From Candidatus Zixiibacteriota bacterium (GTDB lineage: Bacteria; Zixibacteria; MSB-5A5; RBG-16-43-9): DNA of 10,055 bases. Position 1 is the stretch's first letter. Every line of letters starts with the position of its first letter. Of the stretch, positions 1 to 7,756 are shown piece after piece. Location of the stretch: the NCBI GenBank assembly GCA_029858245.1, contig JAOUFL010000071.1, positions 1-10,055 on the forward strand. The letters run 5' to 3'. The translations under genes were made by a program, and so were the position numbers. The notes under the pieces are model-generated. The model searched no databases. It was not told the origin of the DNA and was given only the letters and a program-made list of their open reading frames with translations.

Positions 1-957
1 ATAGTAGGATTCCAGAACACCCTTATCCACTATCACTCGCTTTCTGGCTGCCATACCCTCTCCGTCATAAAGGATTGAGGATAACCCTGACTGGATGAAG
101 GGATCATCGATAATGGTGAATTTTTCCGAACCTATCTTCTGCCCGAGTTTTCCCTCCAGAAAAGAGTTTTTCTGCTGAAGAGCCTGGCCGGTTAAAGGCT
201 CGAGTAAGGAATAGAAAATTCTCCAGTTTTCCCTGTTTTCTATTACCATATCGTAAAGACCTGATTTCAGCTTGACCTGCCCGATTTGATTCAAAGTGCG
301 CTGGACTGCAGATTTCGCGTAAACCTCAGGTGCCGGTAATTCTTTATGGAAGCGCACAGTCCGCCAGTCATAGTCCTGGGGACGTCCTTTCTCATCCTTT
401 ACTGTCACTGCAACCCCGGCTGAAAAAGATGTGCCCTCATTTTCACCTTTAAATCCATTGCTGTGTACTTTAACAGATTCATAGTAATTATCAGCATAAT
501 AGGATGTGCAGGAGATGATTTTATCGCTTTGAGCCATAGCGATTTTCTCTATCTCGCGTGCCATACTCACTCTGCTATCAGAGGTTACTTTATCATAATC
601 AATGTCTTTGATTTTCAGATCCATCTCTTTTTGATCTTTATAATATTTGGGATCCGGAAGCGAACGGAACGGGTCCTCGTTCAGATATTTAGTCATGTCT
701 ATAGCCTCTTCGATGAACCCTTTTAACGACTCTTTCCGGATATCATTGGTGGAATGGCTTGAATACCGCATGCTGGCATATATGCTGAGTGATAGATAAT
801 TCTGGGTTGATTCCTGAAGCTTCTCCAGATTACCCTCTCGAAATTGGATTTCGATGTCTCTGCTGTTACCCACATTAACCGCCACATCATCTGCACCTCC
901 CTTTCGAGCCTGAGCTACTGACCATTCGGCTAATTCTAATCTTTGTTTTTTATTCAT
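1..957 (-). CDS. pmbA: PmbA/TldE-like metallopeptidase partner, 3' end cut off by the window edge
   Basis: This is the inactive-type partner of a TldD/TldE peptidase pair. In the characterised E. coli complex TldD holds the metal and TldE/PmbA completes the heterodimer, which trims peptides such as the microcin B17 leader. I translated it by hand: 319 codons are open from the ATG to the left edge, and about 120 C-terminal residues of the usual ~440 are missing. Family signatures are an N-terminal stretch with 'VNVGNSRDIEIQF' (about residues 28-40), a central 'GVAVTVKDEKG' (about 181-191), and the 'LTGQA..NSFLEGKLGQKIGS.KFTIIDDPF' segment (about 254-286). No HExxxH motif occurs in the visible part. 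The N-terminus begins MNKKQRLELAEW and has no signal peptide or hydrophobic stretch. An AAAGG ribosome site at 966-970, 8 bases before the ATG, supports this start. It lies 56 bases after tldD with no promoter evident between, so the two are probably co-transcribed. Confidence 0.9.
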   Translation of the reverse strand, partial: MNKKQRLELAEWSVAQARKGGADDVAVNVGNSRDIEIQFREGNLEKLQESTQNYLSLSIYASMRYSSHSTNDIRKESLKGFIEEAIDMTKYLNEDPFRSLPDPKYYKDQKEMDLKIKDIDYDKVTSDSRVSMAREIEKIAMAQSDKIISCTSYYADNYYESVKVHSNGFKGENEGTSFSAGVAVTVKDEKGRPQDYDWRTVRFHKELPAPEVYAKSAVQRTLNQIGQVKLKSGLYDMVIENRENWRIFYSLLEPLTGQALQQKNSFLEGKLGQKIGSEKFTIIDDPFIQSGLSSILYDGEGMAARKRVIVDKGVLESYY

Positions 958-1013
958 AGTTTCAACCTTTATCTTTAAGTTATGGCGTTATGGTTATTGT
1001 TGAATCCTTAACT

Positions 1014-2555
1014 TTAAGAAGTCACTCCTCCAACTGTGATCGAGGACACCTTGGTGGTGGGCAGGCCATCGTTCACCGGTACGCTTTGACCAGCTTTTCC
1101 ACAGGTTCCGCCGCTTTCGTCAAGCCCAAGGTCATTGGCTACCATCACCATCTTACTCAATACCTGTGGCCCGTTGCCAATGATGTTTACATCCTTGATG
1201 GGATAGGTTAATTTCCCATCCTCAATCAGGTAACCTGTTTTAACGTAGAAGGTAAAATCACCCGCACCGATACGAACCTCTCCATTGGTAAAATCAATGG
1301 CATACAATCCTTTTTTCACACTCTGGATAATCTCCTCCTTGGTATGAGGACCGTTCAGCATATAGGTGTTTCTCATTCGTGGAATAGGCGAATAACGGAA
1401 CGACTCCCTACGCCCGTTTCCCGTAGGTTTTACTTTATAATAATTAGCGCTGATACGGTCGCACATATAGCTTTTCAATATACCGTTCTCCACCAGAACT
1501 GTCTTCTCCGTATCATTACCCTCATCATCGATATTCAGTGAACCGCGCTGGTTGGGCAGGGTTCCATCGTCTACTATGGATACAAAATTCTCGGCTATCT
1601 TCTGGTTCATCTTGTCGCAGTAGATGGATATCTTTTTGCGGTTAGCATCCGCCTCCATCCCGTGCCCGATCGCCTCGTGTAAAAGTATGCCTGAGCTTCC
1701 GGCTGCAAGCACCACCTCCATTTCCCCTCCCTCTGGTTTCACTGCCTCAAATAGAGCTACTGTTTTCTTAACCACTTCATCCGCTATGCGATTGACGTTC
1801 TCGGGTGTGTAATACTCAATACCTCTGCGGCCTCTCAGACCAAAGTAATTCTCCTCTTTTCTTCCGTTCTGCTCTGCATTACAGGTGGCAAAGAGAGAAG
1901 CGCTGGGCTGATAATCATACACTACTCTTCCATCGGATGTCGCAATCAGGATATAGGTAGTGCTGTCTGAAAACGAGACCCGTGCTTTGACCACCCTTTT
2001 ATCGTTATTAAACATCCGCTCGTTTATCTTCTGCAGGTAGGGGATTTTAGTGTCGACCTTTACATCCTCCCATAATGTTTGTATAGGATAATAGCCTGGT
2101 GTGGGGTGAAGTTTCAGCTCCTCAGGAGGCTGGGTTTTGCTCTGGTTGGCGATATTCGCTGCGGTTTTGGCTGCAAGCTTCATCGCCTGCGGTGTGATCT
2201 CCTCGGTGAAGGAATACCCTGTCTGCTCCCCCTCGATCACTCTTATGCCCACGCCGAAGTCTATATTAGTGTAAGCCTGGTTTACCAGATTATCCTCCAG
2301 CCCGACCCACTTGCCTATGCGGTGTTGGAAAAATAGGTCGCAGTAATCCCCACCCTTTTCCAGGGCAGCAGCCATCACTTCACGGATGATCTTCTCATCC
2401 ACGCCGAAGTGCCTGTAGTAATCGCCAAGCTTTCCATTCTCTCCCGGAGAAGCAAATGCCATCAGGGGGTTAACTTTGAAAACAAAAGGAATCGTTGCCA
2501 AAGCTATACCCTGTGCCCCCATTTTCAAAAACTCCCTTCGTTTAAGTTTTTGCAT
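1014..2555 (-). CDS. tldD: TldD-like zinc metallopeptidase with Tat signal
   Basis: This is the catalytic subunit of a TldD/PmbA (peptidase family U62) pair, 513 residues. The metal site is intact: HEAIGH at residues 293-298 (an HExxxH motif, nucleotides 1662-1679) supplies two His ligands and the catalytic Glu, and Cys485 in 'GGTCGKAGQSVPV' matches the conserved third ligand near the C-terminus. In E. coli the complex degrades unfolded peptides and removes the microcin B17 leader. The substrate here is unknown, and I see no obvious peptide precursor nearby. It is longer than E. coli TldD (about 481) because of its N-terminus: KRREFLKMG (residues 5-13), a hydrophobic stretch to about residue 26, and a possible AFA|S cleavage site at residue 35. 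That is a Tat-type signal peptide. The start is well fixed by AAAGGAG at 2562-2568, 6 bases before the ATG. The next gene downstream encodes its PmbA partner, without a signal. Confidence 0.95.
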   Translation of the reverse strand: MQKLKRREFLKMGAQGIALATIPFVFKVNPLMAFASPGENGKLGDYYRHFGVDEKIIREVMAAALEKGGDYCDLFFQHRIGKWVGLEDNLVNQAYTNIDFGVGIRVIEGEQTGYSFTEEITPQAMKLAAKTAANIANQSKTQPPEELKLHPTPGYYPIQTLWEDVKVDTKIPYLQKINERMFNNDKRVVKARVSFSDSTTYILIATSDGRVVYDYQPSASLFATCNAEQNGRKEENYFGLRGRRGIEYYTPENVNRIADEVVKKTVALFEAVKPEGGEMEVVLAAGSSGILLHEAIGHGMEADANRKKISIYCDKMNQKIAENFVSIVDDGTLPNQRGSLNIDDEGNDTEKTVLVENGILKSYMCDRISANYYKVKPTGNGRRESFRYSPIPRMRNTYMLNGPHTKEEIIQSVKKGLYAIDFTNGEVRIGAGDFTFYVKTGYLIEDGKLTYPIKDVNIIGNGPQVLSKMVMVANDLGLDESGGTCGKAGQSVPVNDGLPTTKVSSITVGGVTS

Positions 2556-2853
2556 GTGTCACTCCTTTGGTGTTTTGTTAAACTAAAACTCTTTCTGGAT
2601 GTAATCTGCTTTTCTTTGATTATACATCTGGTAAAATAGGCTGGTTCCTCATTTTTGTCAAGAAGTATCAGCAAATTCCTCAGTATGAGGTAAAATTCTG
2701 TCTCTATCAAATCATCATACGAAAATCTTACTTTGAAAGTTGCAAAACATTCTTAAAAAATACTCCGCTCTCCAGTTTCCCCTGCACATTTAATCAACTA
2801 ACCTCCCTTTTATTTCAGGAATATTCTGCCTAAATATGCTCATATTAAATATC
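2556..2853. other. Intergenic spacer between aldo/keto reductase and tldD
   Basis: This 298-base AT-rich spacer contains the tldD ribosome site (2562-2568) and a candidate sigma70-type promoter (2633-2661). I see no convincing gene and no GC-rich hairpin followed by a T run. A 6-base inverted repeat (2833-2838 with 2841-2846), just after the aldo/keto reductase stop, is too short and AT-rich to be called a terminator. Confidence 0.6.
2633..2661 (-). promoter_or_regulatory. Candidate sigma70 promoter for tldD-pmbA
   Basis: Read on the minus strand there is a perfect -35 box TTGACA (2656-2661), a spacer of exactly 17 bases, and a -10 box TATTTT (2633-2638, four of six consensus positions). Transcription would start near 2626, leaving a leader of about 70 bases before the tldD ATG. 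A perfect TATAAT also occurs at 2619-2624 but has no good -35 box 16-18 bases upstream. The prediction rests on sequence match and position only. Confidence 0.5.
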
Positions 2854-3681
2854 TTATGGTACGGTTGTAGGATCCCAGCTGGTGTGCAAGTTCTGATTAA
2901 AGGAATCCAAAACTTTCATATCTTCCGGGGTAATCGAAAAATCAAAAACCTCCGCATTTTCTTTAATTCTTTCTTTTTTCGAGGACTTGGGAATGACCAC
3001 AACTCCTTTCTGCAGAGCCCAGCGAATAAGTATCTGGGCAGGGGTTCTGCAATATTTCGAAGCTGAAGATTTGAGTTTTGGATCATTTAACTTATGACCT
3101 TTAGTCAGCGGGCTATATGATTCTAACTGGATTTTTTGAGAATTACAGAAATCCAGAAGGTCTTTGAGATAAAGATAAGGGCTGAATTCCACCTGGTTAA
3201 CTGCTGGAGCCGTGGCGGAATTTTTTAAAAGCTCCTGAAGATGCTGAATCATATAATTGCTCACCCCGATGGCTCTGCATTTCCCATCTTTGAGGAGTTT
3301 CTCCAAGGCTTTCCAGGAATCATTTCTTAGACCCTGCACTGGCCAGTGAATCAGATACAAATCTATATATTTTGAGCCGAGATTCTTTAGACTTTTCTCG
3401 AAAGCTTTGAGTGCACGCTCATACCCGTGATCCGAATTCCATAATTTGGTGGTGACAAAGATATCCTCTCTCGGAATCCCGCTTTTACGGATTGCCCCTC
3501 CCACCTCCTTTTCATTCTCGTACATACTGGCAGTATCGATAAGCCTATACCCTATTTCCAGAGCATAGAGAACTGCATCTTTTGTATCCTTAGCTAAGGT
3601 CTGGTAGGTGCCTAATCCGAAAACAGGCATCTCCACTCCATTGTTGAGCTTCACTTTAGAATCAATCCTTAATCCGTCCAT
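2854..3681 (-). CDS. Aldo/keto reductase, NADPH-dependent
   Basis: This is a cytosolic aldo/keto reductase of 275 residues, the usual length for small bacterial members related to 2,5-diketo-D-gluconate reductase and prostaglandin F synthase (AKR5-like). Such enzymes reduce aldehydes and ketones with NADPH. The catalytic tetrad is complete: Asp49 and Tyr54 in 'LIDTASMYENE', Lys79 in 'TKLWN', and His112 in 'LYLIHWP'. The cofactor-binding segment 'VVVIPKSSKKERIKEN' (about residues 227-242) carries the Lys/Ser/Arg/Asn pattern that usually contacts the NADPH 2'-phosphate. There is no signal peptide. The start is supported by AGGTG at 3687-3691, 5 bases upstream of the ATG. It appears to form its own unit, with a candidate promoter upstream and 298 bases to the next gene. 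The natural substrate cannot be told from sequence, since the family is promiscuous and often serves in carbonyl detoxification. Confidence 0.93.
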   Translation of the reverse strand: MDGLRIDSKVKLNNGVEMPVFGLGTYQTLAKDTKDAVLYALEIGYRLIDTASMYENEKEVGGAIRKSGIPREDIFVTTKLWNSDHGYERALKAFEKSLKNLGSKYIDLYLIHWPVQGLRNDSWKALEKLLKDGKCRAIGVSNYMIQHLQELLKNSATAPAVNQVEFSPYLYLKDLLDFCNSQKIQLESYSPLTKGHKLNDPKLKSSASKYCRTPAQILIRWALQKGVVVIPKSSKKERIKENAEVFDFSITPEDMKVLDSFNQNLHTSWDPTTVP

Positions 3682-3706
3682 TCTTTCACCTATTTAGACA
3701 ATCTGG

Positions 3707-3734
3707 ATTTAAATCAAAACAGAGAATTTGTCAA
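3707..3734 (-). promoter_or_regulatory. Candidate sigma70 promoter for the aldo/keto reductase
   Basis: On the minus strand there is a perfect -35 box TTGACA (3729-3734), a 16-base spacer and a -10-like TTAAAT (3707-3712, four of six positions). Transcription would start near 3700, giving a short leader of about 20 bases that holds the AGGTG ribosome site. The inverted-repeat arms at 3763-3773 and 3833-3843 lie upstream, centred near -68 and -138 relative to that start, where activator or looping sites are often found. Confidence 0.45.
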
Positions 3735-3762
3735 GGATAAATATAATCTCCACTCATACAAG

Positions 3763-3843
3763 CTCGCGTAGAGGTGATCTGTAAAAATCTTACGACCAAT
3801 CTACGCTTTAATTAATGTAAACAAGTACCGTTCTCTACGCGAG
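3763..3843. repeat. Perfect 11-base inverted repeat with 59-base gap and internal third partial copy
   Basis: The arm CTCGCGTAGAG (3763-3773) is exactly complementary to CTCTACGCGAG (3833-3843). A seven-base copy of the core, TCTACGC (3800-3806), lies almost midway in the same orientation as the right arm, so the three centres are about 35 bases apart. Neither strand has a T run directly after the distal arm and the loop is 59 bases, so a rho-independent terminator is unlikely. No flanking target-site duplication is visible. The position upstream of the reductase promoter would fit operator half-sites; an RNA structure in the 3' tail of the DUF3347 transcript is the alternative. The repeat is seen directly; its function is inference. 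Confidence 0.6.
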
Positions 3844-3886
3844 AAAAAGCCAATTTGATACTTTCTATCCACCATTGAATCTTCAA

Positions 3887-4450
3887 CTACTTCCCTGATC
3901 CCATATCCATTAAGGATTTTCCTGCAGATTTCTCCATATATTTTCCATTAACCACCATCCCGGTCATATCTCCGCATTTATACATTTTGGAGCCATAGTA
4001 GGGATTGCCTGTCTGCTCGTTTTGCTGAAGCCAGCTTTGCTTTGCCATAGGGCAGTAAAAAGAATATGCTTCTCCAGAATACCCGAACTGTTTGAGATAA
4101 GAGAGCATAGACTGAGAAAGTGAGGCAAATCCTTTTCGAGCATTCTCTATATCATCTGTTTTAAGATTAGATGAGCTGACTTTGATAGATTCCAGAGCCT
4201 TTATTAGCCCATCTATTTTTGTTGACATCTCCTGTGCATGGTGGCCCACATCCTCGATTTTATCCTGTGATAAAAGCTCTCTTATGGCAAAATAGTGCTT
4301 GAATATCTGGCTCATCTCATCTGAGTTTGCCATCCCCTCCATGCTTTCTTCCTTTGAGCTACCCTTCTCCGCTAAAACCGAACTTGAAAAAATCATCAAA
4401 ATGGATAAACCAAGAATTAAAGCTATGGTTAATAATCTGTGCTTCCTCAT
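3887..4450 (-). CDS. Secreted DUF3347-domain protein, probable periplasmic metal-binding partner of the Cus-like pump
   Basis: The product is 187 residues with a classical signal peptide (MRKHRLLTIALILGLSILMI, probable cleavage SVLA|E after residue 27). The mature part matches the DUF3347 family: a helical region starting 'IFKHYFAIRELLSQDKIEDV' (about 49-68), a middle with 'ARKGFASLSQSMLSYLKQFG' (about 104-123), and the diagnostic 'YCPMAKQSWLQQ...NPYYGSKMYKCGD' (about 132-161), with Cys133, Met135 and Cys159. DUF3347 often occurs fused to, or next to, heavy-metal RND adaptors. Its biochemical role is not established, and metal binding here is inferred from the Cys-Pro-Met and Cys-Gly motifs and from Met-rich ends (Met37/40/46; Met161/164/172/181/183). 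GGAGG at 4457-4461, 6 bases before the ATG, fixes the start. The gene follows cusA after 153 bases. A perfect TATAAT (4472-4477) lacks a good -35 box, so it may be read with the pump or from a weak promoter of its own. Confidence 0.85.
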   Translation of the reverse strand: MRKHRLLTIALILGLSILMIFSSSVLAEKGSSKEESMEGMANSDEMSQIFKHYFAIRELLSQDKIEDVGHHAQEMSTKIDGLIKALESIKVSSSNLKTDDIENARKGFASLSQSMLSYLKQFGYSGEAYSFYCPMAKQSWLQQNEQTGNPYYGSKMYKCGDMTGMVVNGKYMEKSAGKSLMDMGSGK

Positions 4451-4494
4451 TTTTTTCCTCCGGATAAAAAGATTATAAATTAACTTCTGCTGTC

Positions 4495-4524
4495 TTAAGA
4501 TTCAAATTCATACATCCCTCGCAT
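4495..4524 (-). other. Nine-codon reading frame behind an orphan strong ribosome binding site
   Basis: In the gap between cusA and the DUF3347 gene, an unusually good Shine-Dalgarno sequence AAAGGAGGTGG (4528-4538) sits 6 bases before an ATG at 4522-4524. The frame encodes only MRGMYEFES before a TAA. It could be a leader peptide, a decayed gene start or chance. No hairpin or attenuator structure is evident after it. The rest of the 153-base gap is AT-rich and shows nothing else convincing. Confidence 0.25.
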
Positions 4525-4603
4525 AATCCACCTCCTTTTGATCTGAGATTTTTCCCTTTTTACTTTTTAAAAAATTCACTGATTAGTCTCATGTTAAATT
4601 CAG

Positions 4604-7600
4604 TTAAAACGAATTGTCTGAGATCTTGGTCTCTTCACCCTCTGGTAATTTCCTTCCTCTCCACAAAAAGAAAATCACCGGATAGACCAAAAGCTCTAAA
4701 AGAAAAGAAGTAACCAGTCCACCCACCATAGGTGCAGCAATCCTCTTTGAGACATCCGAGCCGATACCGGTGCTCCACAGAAGTGGCATCAGTCCTATCA
4801 TTGTAGTTCCGACTGTCATCAGCTTGGGCCTTACTCTCCTTACCGCCCCATAGTGAATTGCCTCTCTGAGGTCACCTGTGGTGTTCATGGCATTGCTCTC
4901 CTGCCTCTGGCGATATGCTAAATCCAGATACAAAAGCATCACCACTCCGGTTTCAGCATCCAGTCCAGCCAGGGCGATCATCCCCACCCATACAGCTACA
5001 CTGGTATTATAACCCAGTATATACATAAACCAGAAAGCTCCTACCAGGGAGAAGGGAACTGCCAGAAACACGATTAAAGTCTTGGTAACAGATTTGGTAT
5101 TGTGATAAAGGATAAAGAAGATAATGAGTATGGTCAAAGGGATGAGCAGCATCAGCCTTTTCTGAACGCGGAGCATATATTCATACTGTCCACTCCACAC
5201 CAGGTTATAACCATAAGGTAGTTTAACTTCTGCTTCAACCGTTTTTCTGGCATTTCTCACATAGGTGCCAACATCCACTCCCCTGATATCCACATACACC
5301 CAGGCAGTCCTTCGAGCATTTTCTGATTTGATAGCTGGAGGTCCCTTTTTGATCTTGATGTCCGCTACCTGGGTAATGGGTATCTGTGCTCCAGCAGGCG
5401 TGGGTATTAAAATTCTCTGTAAGCTGGTAAGATTATCACGCAGTTCTCGAGGATAGCGCAGGTTAACCGGATAGCGTTCCAGCCCTTCCACTGTATAGGT
5501 TACATTCATCCCTCCAACTGCGGACATGATCACATCCTGAATATCTCCTACGGTTAGTCCATAACGAGCTGCCTCTTCCCTTTTGATCTCATAATCCAGG
5601 TAGTTTCCACCAGTAACCCTTTCTGAGAAGGCTGAGAGTGTTCCCGGAACTTTTCTTATTGCCGCTTCAATTCTCTCACCTATAGCGGTCAAAGAATCAA
5701 GGTTTTCACCCATTATCTTTATTCCCACTGGAGTTTTGATACCGGTGGCTAACATATCGATTCTGGTCTTTATAGGCATGGTCCAGGCATTGGTAAGCCC
5801 TGGAAATTGAATAGCCTTATCTAACTCCTCTACCAGCTTTTCCGGAGTCATCCCCGGACGCCATTCCTTCTCTGGCTTTAACATGATGGTGGTCTCTATC
5901 ATGGTCAAAGGGGCTGGGTCAGTAGCAGTCTCTGCTCTTCCTATTTTACCGAAGACTGTCTTCACTTCTGGAAAAGAAGCGATGATTTTATCCGTCTGCT
6001 GCAGTAGTTCCTTGGCTTTGGTTATGGAAATCCCCGGAAAAGTTGTGGGCATATAAAGCAAATCCCCTTCGTATAAAGGTGGCATGAACTCACTTCCAAT
6101 CTTTAAGATAGGGATAATGGTGACAGCCATTAAAACCAGAGCGGTGATAAGAACGCCCCAGCGGTATTTCAGGACAAAACTGATGACTGGATGGTAGAGC
6201 CTGTGCAGTAATTTACTTAGAGGGTTTTTATCCTCTGACCTGATTTTCCCCCTTAACCAGTAGCCCATCAATACCGGGACAATGGTAAGAGAGAGAAAAG
6301 CTGCTCCTGCCATGGCATAGCTTTTGGTAAAAGCTAAAGGTTTGAAAAGTCTTCCTTCCTGTTGTTCCAGTAAAAAGACCGGAAGAAATGAAACGGTAAT
6401 CACCAGAAGACTATGGAAAAGTGTCGGTCCAACCTCCTTGGCCGAGGTAGAGATAATCGTCCAGTAGTCTTTCTGTCCCCGGTATTTTTCCAGATGCTTG
6501 TGACCATTTTCCACCATTATGATAGCCGCATCCACCATCGCCCCGATGGCAATGGCAATCCCCCCCAGTGACATAATATTGGCGTTGATCCCCTGGATAT
6601 ACATTATGATAAAGCTGATCAGAACCGCAGTGGGCAATGTGAAGATGGCTACCAGTGAGCTTCGGAAATGCAGAAGAAAGATAGCTATTACTATGGCAAC
6701 AACTATCATCTCCTCCAGCAGAGTATGCTTTAAAGTATTAATCGATTCCTGAATCAGCCTGGAGCGATCATAGGCTGGTTTTATCACCACCCCGGGAGGA
6801 AGACCGGGCTTTAGCTCCTCCAGCTTCTTTTTGACCAGATTGATAGTTTTTAAAGCATTCTCCCCGAAGCGCATCACAATTACCCCTCCTACCACCTCAC
6901 CTTTTCCATCCTTTTCCGTAACTCCTCTTCTTAGCTCAGGCCCTATTTTCACCTGAGCAACATTTCTTAATAAGATGGGAGTACCACTACCATCAGTCCC
7001 CAGAGGGATATTTCTCAAATCCTCAAGAGATTTGATGTAGCCTAACCCTCTTACCATGAATTCGGCCTCTGCCATTTCAATCAAACGACCGCCTACATCG
7101 TTATTGGACCTCTGGATAGCCATTTTCACTTTGGAGAGTGGAATGTTATAAGCTAAGAGTTTATTCGGATCAACTTCCACCTGGTACTGTTTGACATATC
7201 CTCCTACTGAGGCAACTTCAGAAACACCGGGCACAGCGGTCAGAGCATACCTCAAATACCAGTCCTGGATACTGCGCAGGTCTGAGAGGTCATAATTCCC
7301 GCTTTCATCTTCTACTGTATACTCATATATCCATCCTACGCCCGTAGCATCCGGTCCTAACTGAGGAGTTACCCCGCGGGGCAGACGTTCTGAAACAAAG
7401 TTCAAATACTCCAATACCCGTGAGCGAGCCCAGTAGATGTCTGTTCCATCCTCAAAGATGATATAGACCAGTGAAAAACCAAAAAATGAATATCCTCTTA
7501 CCACCCTGGCATAGGGTACAGAGAGCATAGCTGTGGTCAAAGGATAGGTAACCTGGTCCTCCACGATCTGAGGAGCCTGGCCCGGGTATTCGGTTTTTAT

Positions 7601-7744
7601 TATAACCTGAACATCAGATAAATCTGGAATGGCGTCCAGTTTTATATTCAGCAGACAGTAGATGCCGACAACAATTGTTACTGCGGTTAGAAGAATTATT
7701 ATGAATCTATTCTTAATCGAGTAATCGATTATCTTCTCTAACAT
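4604..7744 (-). CDS. cusA: CusA-like Cu(I)/Ag(I) RND efflux pump
   Basis: This is the inner-membrane proton-driven pump of a heavy-metal RND system, 1046 residues, full length for CusA. The N-terminus is one membrane helix (about 12-32) followed by the HME signature 'LDAIPDLSDVQVIIKTEYPG' (36-55). A long periplasmic porter region leads to helices from about 343. Helix 4 carries 'GAMVDAAIIMVENGHK' (401-416), the form associated with monovalent Cu/Ag exporters. The methionine triad of E. coli CusA (M573/M623/M672) is present as Met565 (LLYMP), Met615 (APLTM) and Met664 (RIDM). Probable proton-relay residues are Asp405, Glu931 ('GLDAETGVVM') and Lys974 ('VRPKLM'). A second periplasmic block (about 550-860) and a second set of helices follow, giving the usual 12. 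An AGAGG ribosome site at 7752-7756 overlaps the end of cusB, 12 bases away, so they are translated together. Metal specificity is inferred from these motifs. Confidence 0.96.
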   Translation of the reverse strand: MLEKIIDYSIKNRFIIILLTAVTIVVGIYCLLNIKLDAIPDLSDVQVIIKTEYPGQAPQIVEDQVTYPLTTAMLSVPYARVVRGYSFFGFSLVYIIFEDGTDIYWARSRVLEYLNFVSERLPRGVTPQLGPDATGVGWIYEYTVEDESGNYDLSDLRSIQDWYLRYALTAVPGVSEVASVGGYVKQYQVEVDPNKLLAYNIPLSKVKMAIQRSNNDVGGRLIEMAEAEFMVRGLGYIKSLEDLRNIPLGTDGSGTPILLRNVAQVKIGPELRRGVTEKDGKGEVVGGVIVMRFGENALKTINLVKKKLEELKPGLPPGVVIKPAYDRSRLIQESINTLKHTLLEEMIVVAIVIAIFLLHFRSSLVAIFTLPTAVLISFIIMYIQGINANIMSLGGIAIAIGAMVDAAIIMVENGHKHLEKYRGQKDYWTIISTSAKEVGPTLFHSLLVITVSFLPVFLLEQQEGRLFKPLAFTKSYAMAGAAFLSLTIVPVLMGYWLRGKIRSEDKNPLSKLLHRLYHPVISFVLKYRWGVLITALVLMAVTIIPILKIGSEFMPPLYEGDLLYMPTTFPGISITKAKELLQQTDKIIASFPEVKTVFGKIGRAETATDPAPLTMIETTIMLKPEKEWRPGMTPEKLVEELDKAIQFPGLTNAWTMPIKTRIDMLATGIKTPVGIKIMGENLDSLTAIGERIEAAIRKVPGTLSAFSERVTGGNYLDYEIKREEAARYGLTVGDIQDVIMSAVGGMNVTYTVEGLERYPVNLRYPRELRDNLTSLQRILIPTPAGAQIPITQVADIKIKKGPPAIKSENARRTAWVYVDIRGVDVGTYVRNARKTVEAEVKLPYGYNLVWSGQYEYMLRVQKRLMLLIPLTILIIFFILYHNTKSVTKTLIVFLAVPFSLVGAFWFMYILGYNTSVAVWVGMIALAGLDAETGVVMLLYLDLAYRQRQESNAMNTTGDLREAIHYGAVRRVRPKLMTVGTTMIGLMPLLWSTGIGSDVSKRIAAPMVGGLVTSFLLELLVYPVIFFLWRGRKLPEGEETKISDNSF

Positions 7745-7756
7745 GATCCTACCTCT

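Noticed and set aside
2525..2710. 61-codon minus-strand frame overlapping the start of tldD, considered as a possible peptide substrate of TldD/PmbA
   Set aside because: It needs a TTG start, has no ribosome site, overlaps the tldD start and spans the likely tldD promoter; its composition shows nothing precursor-like.
2715..2789. 24-codon minus-strand frame after a GGGAGG sequence (2802-2807)
   Set aside because: The spacing of 12 bases to the ATG is too long, the peptide is unremarkable and no promoter is evident; probably chance.
2833..2846. Hairpin AATATG/CATATT just after the aldo/keto reductase stop, considered as a terminator
   Set aside because: Six AT-rich base pairs with a two-base loop and no T run; not a credible rho-independent terminator.
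3763..3843. Inverted-repeat region considered as an integron attC site or miniature transposable element
   Set aside because: No attC core sites (GTTRRRY/RYYYAAC), no flanking target duplication and no integrase or transposase nearby.
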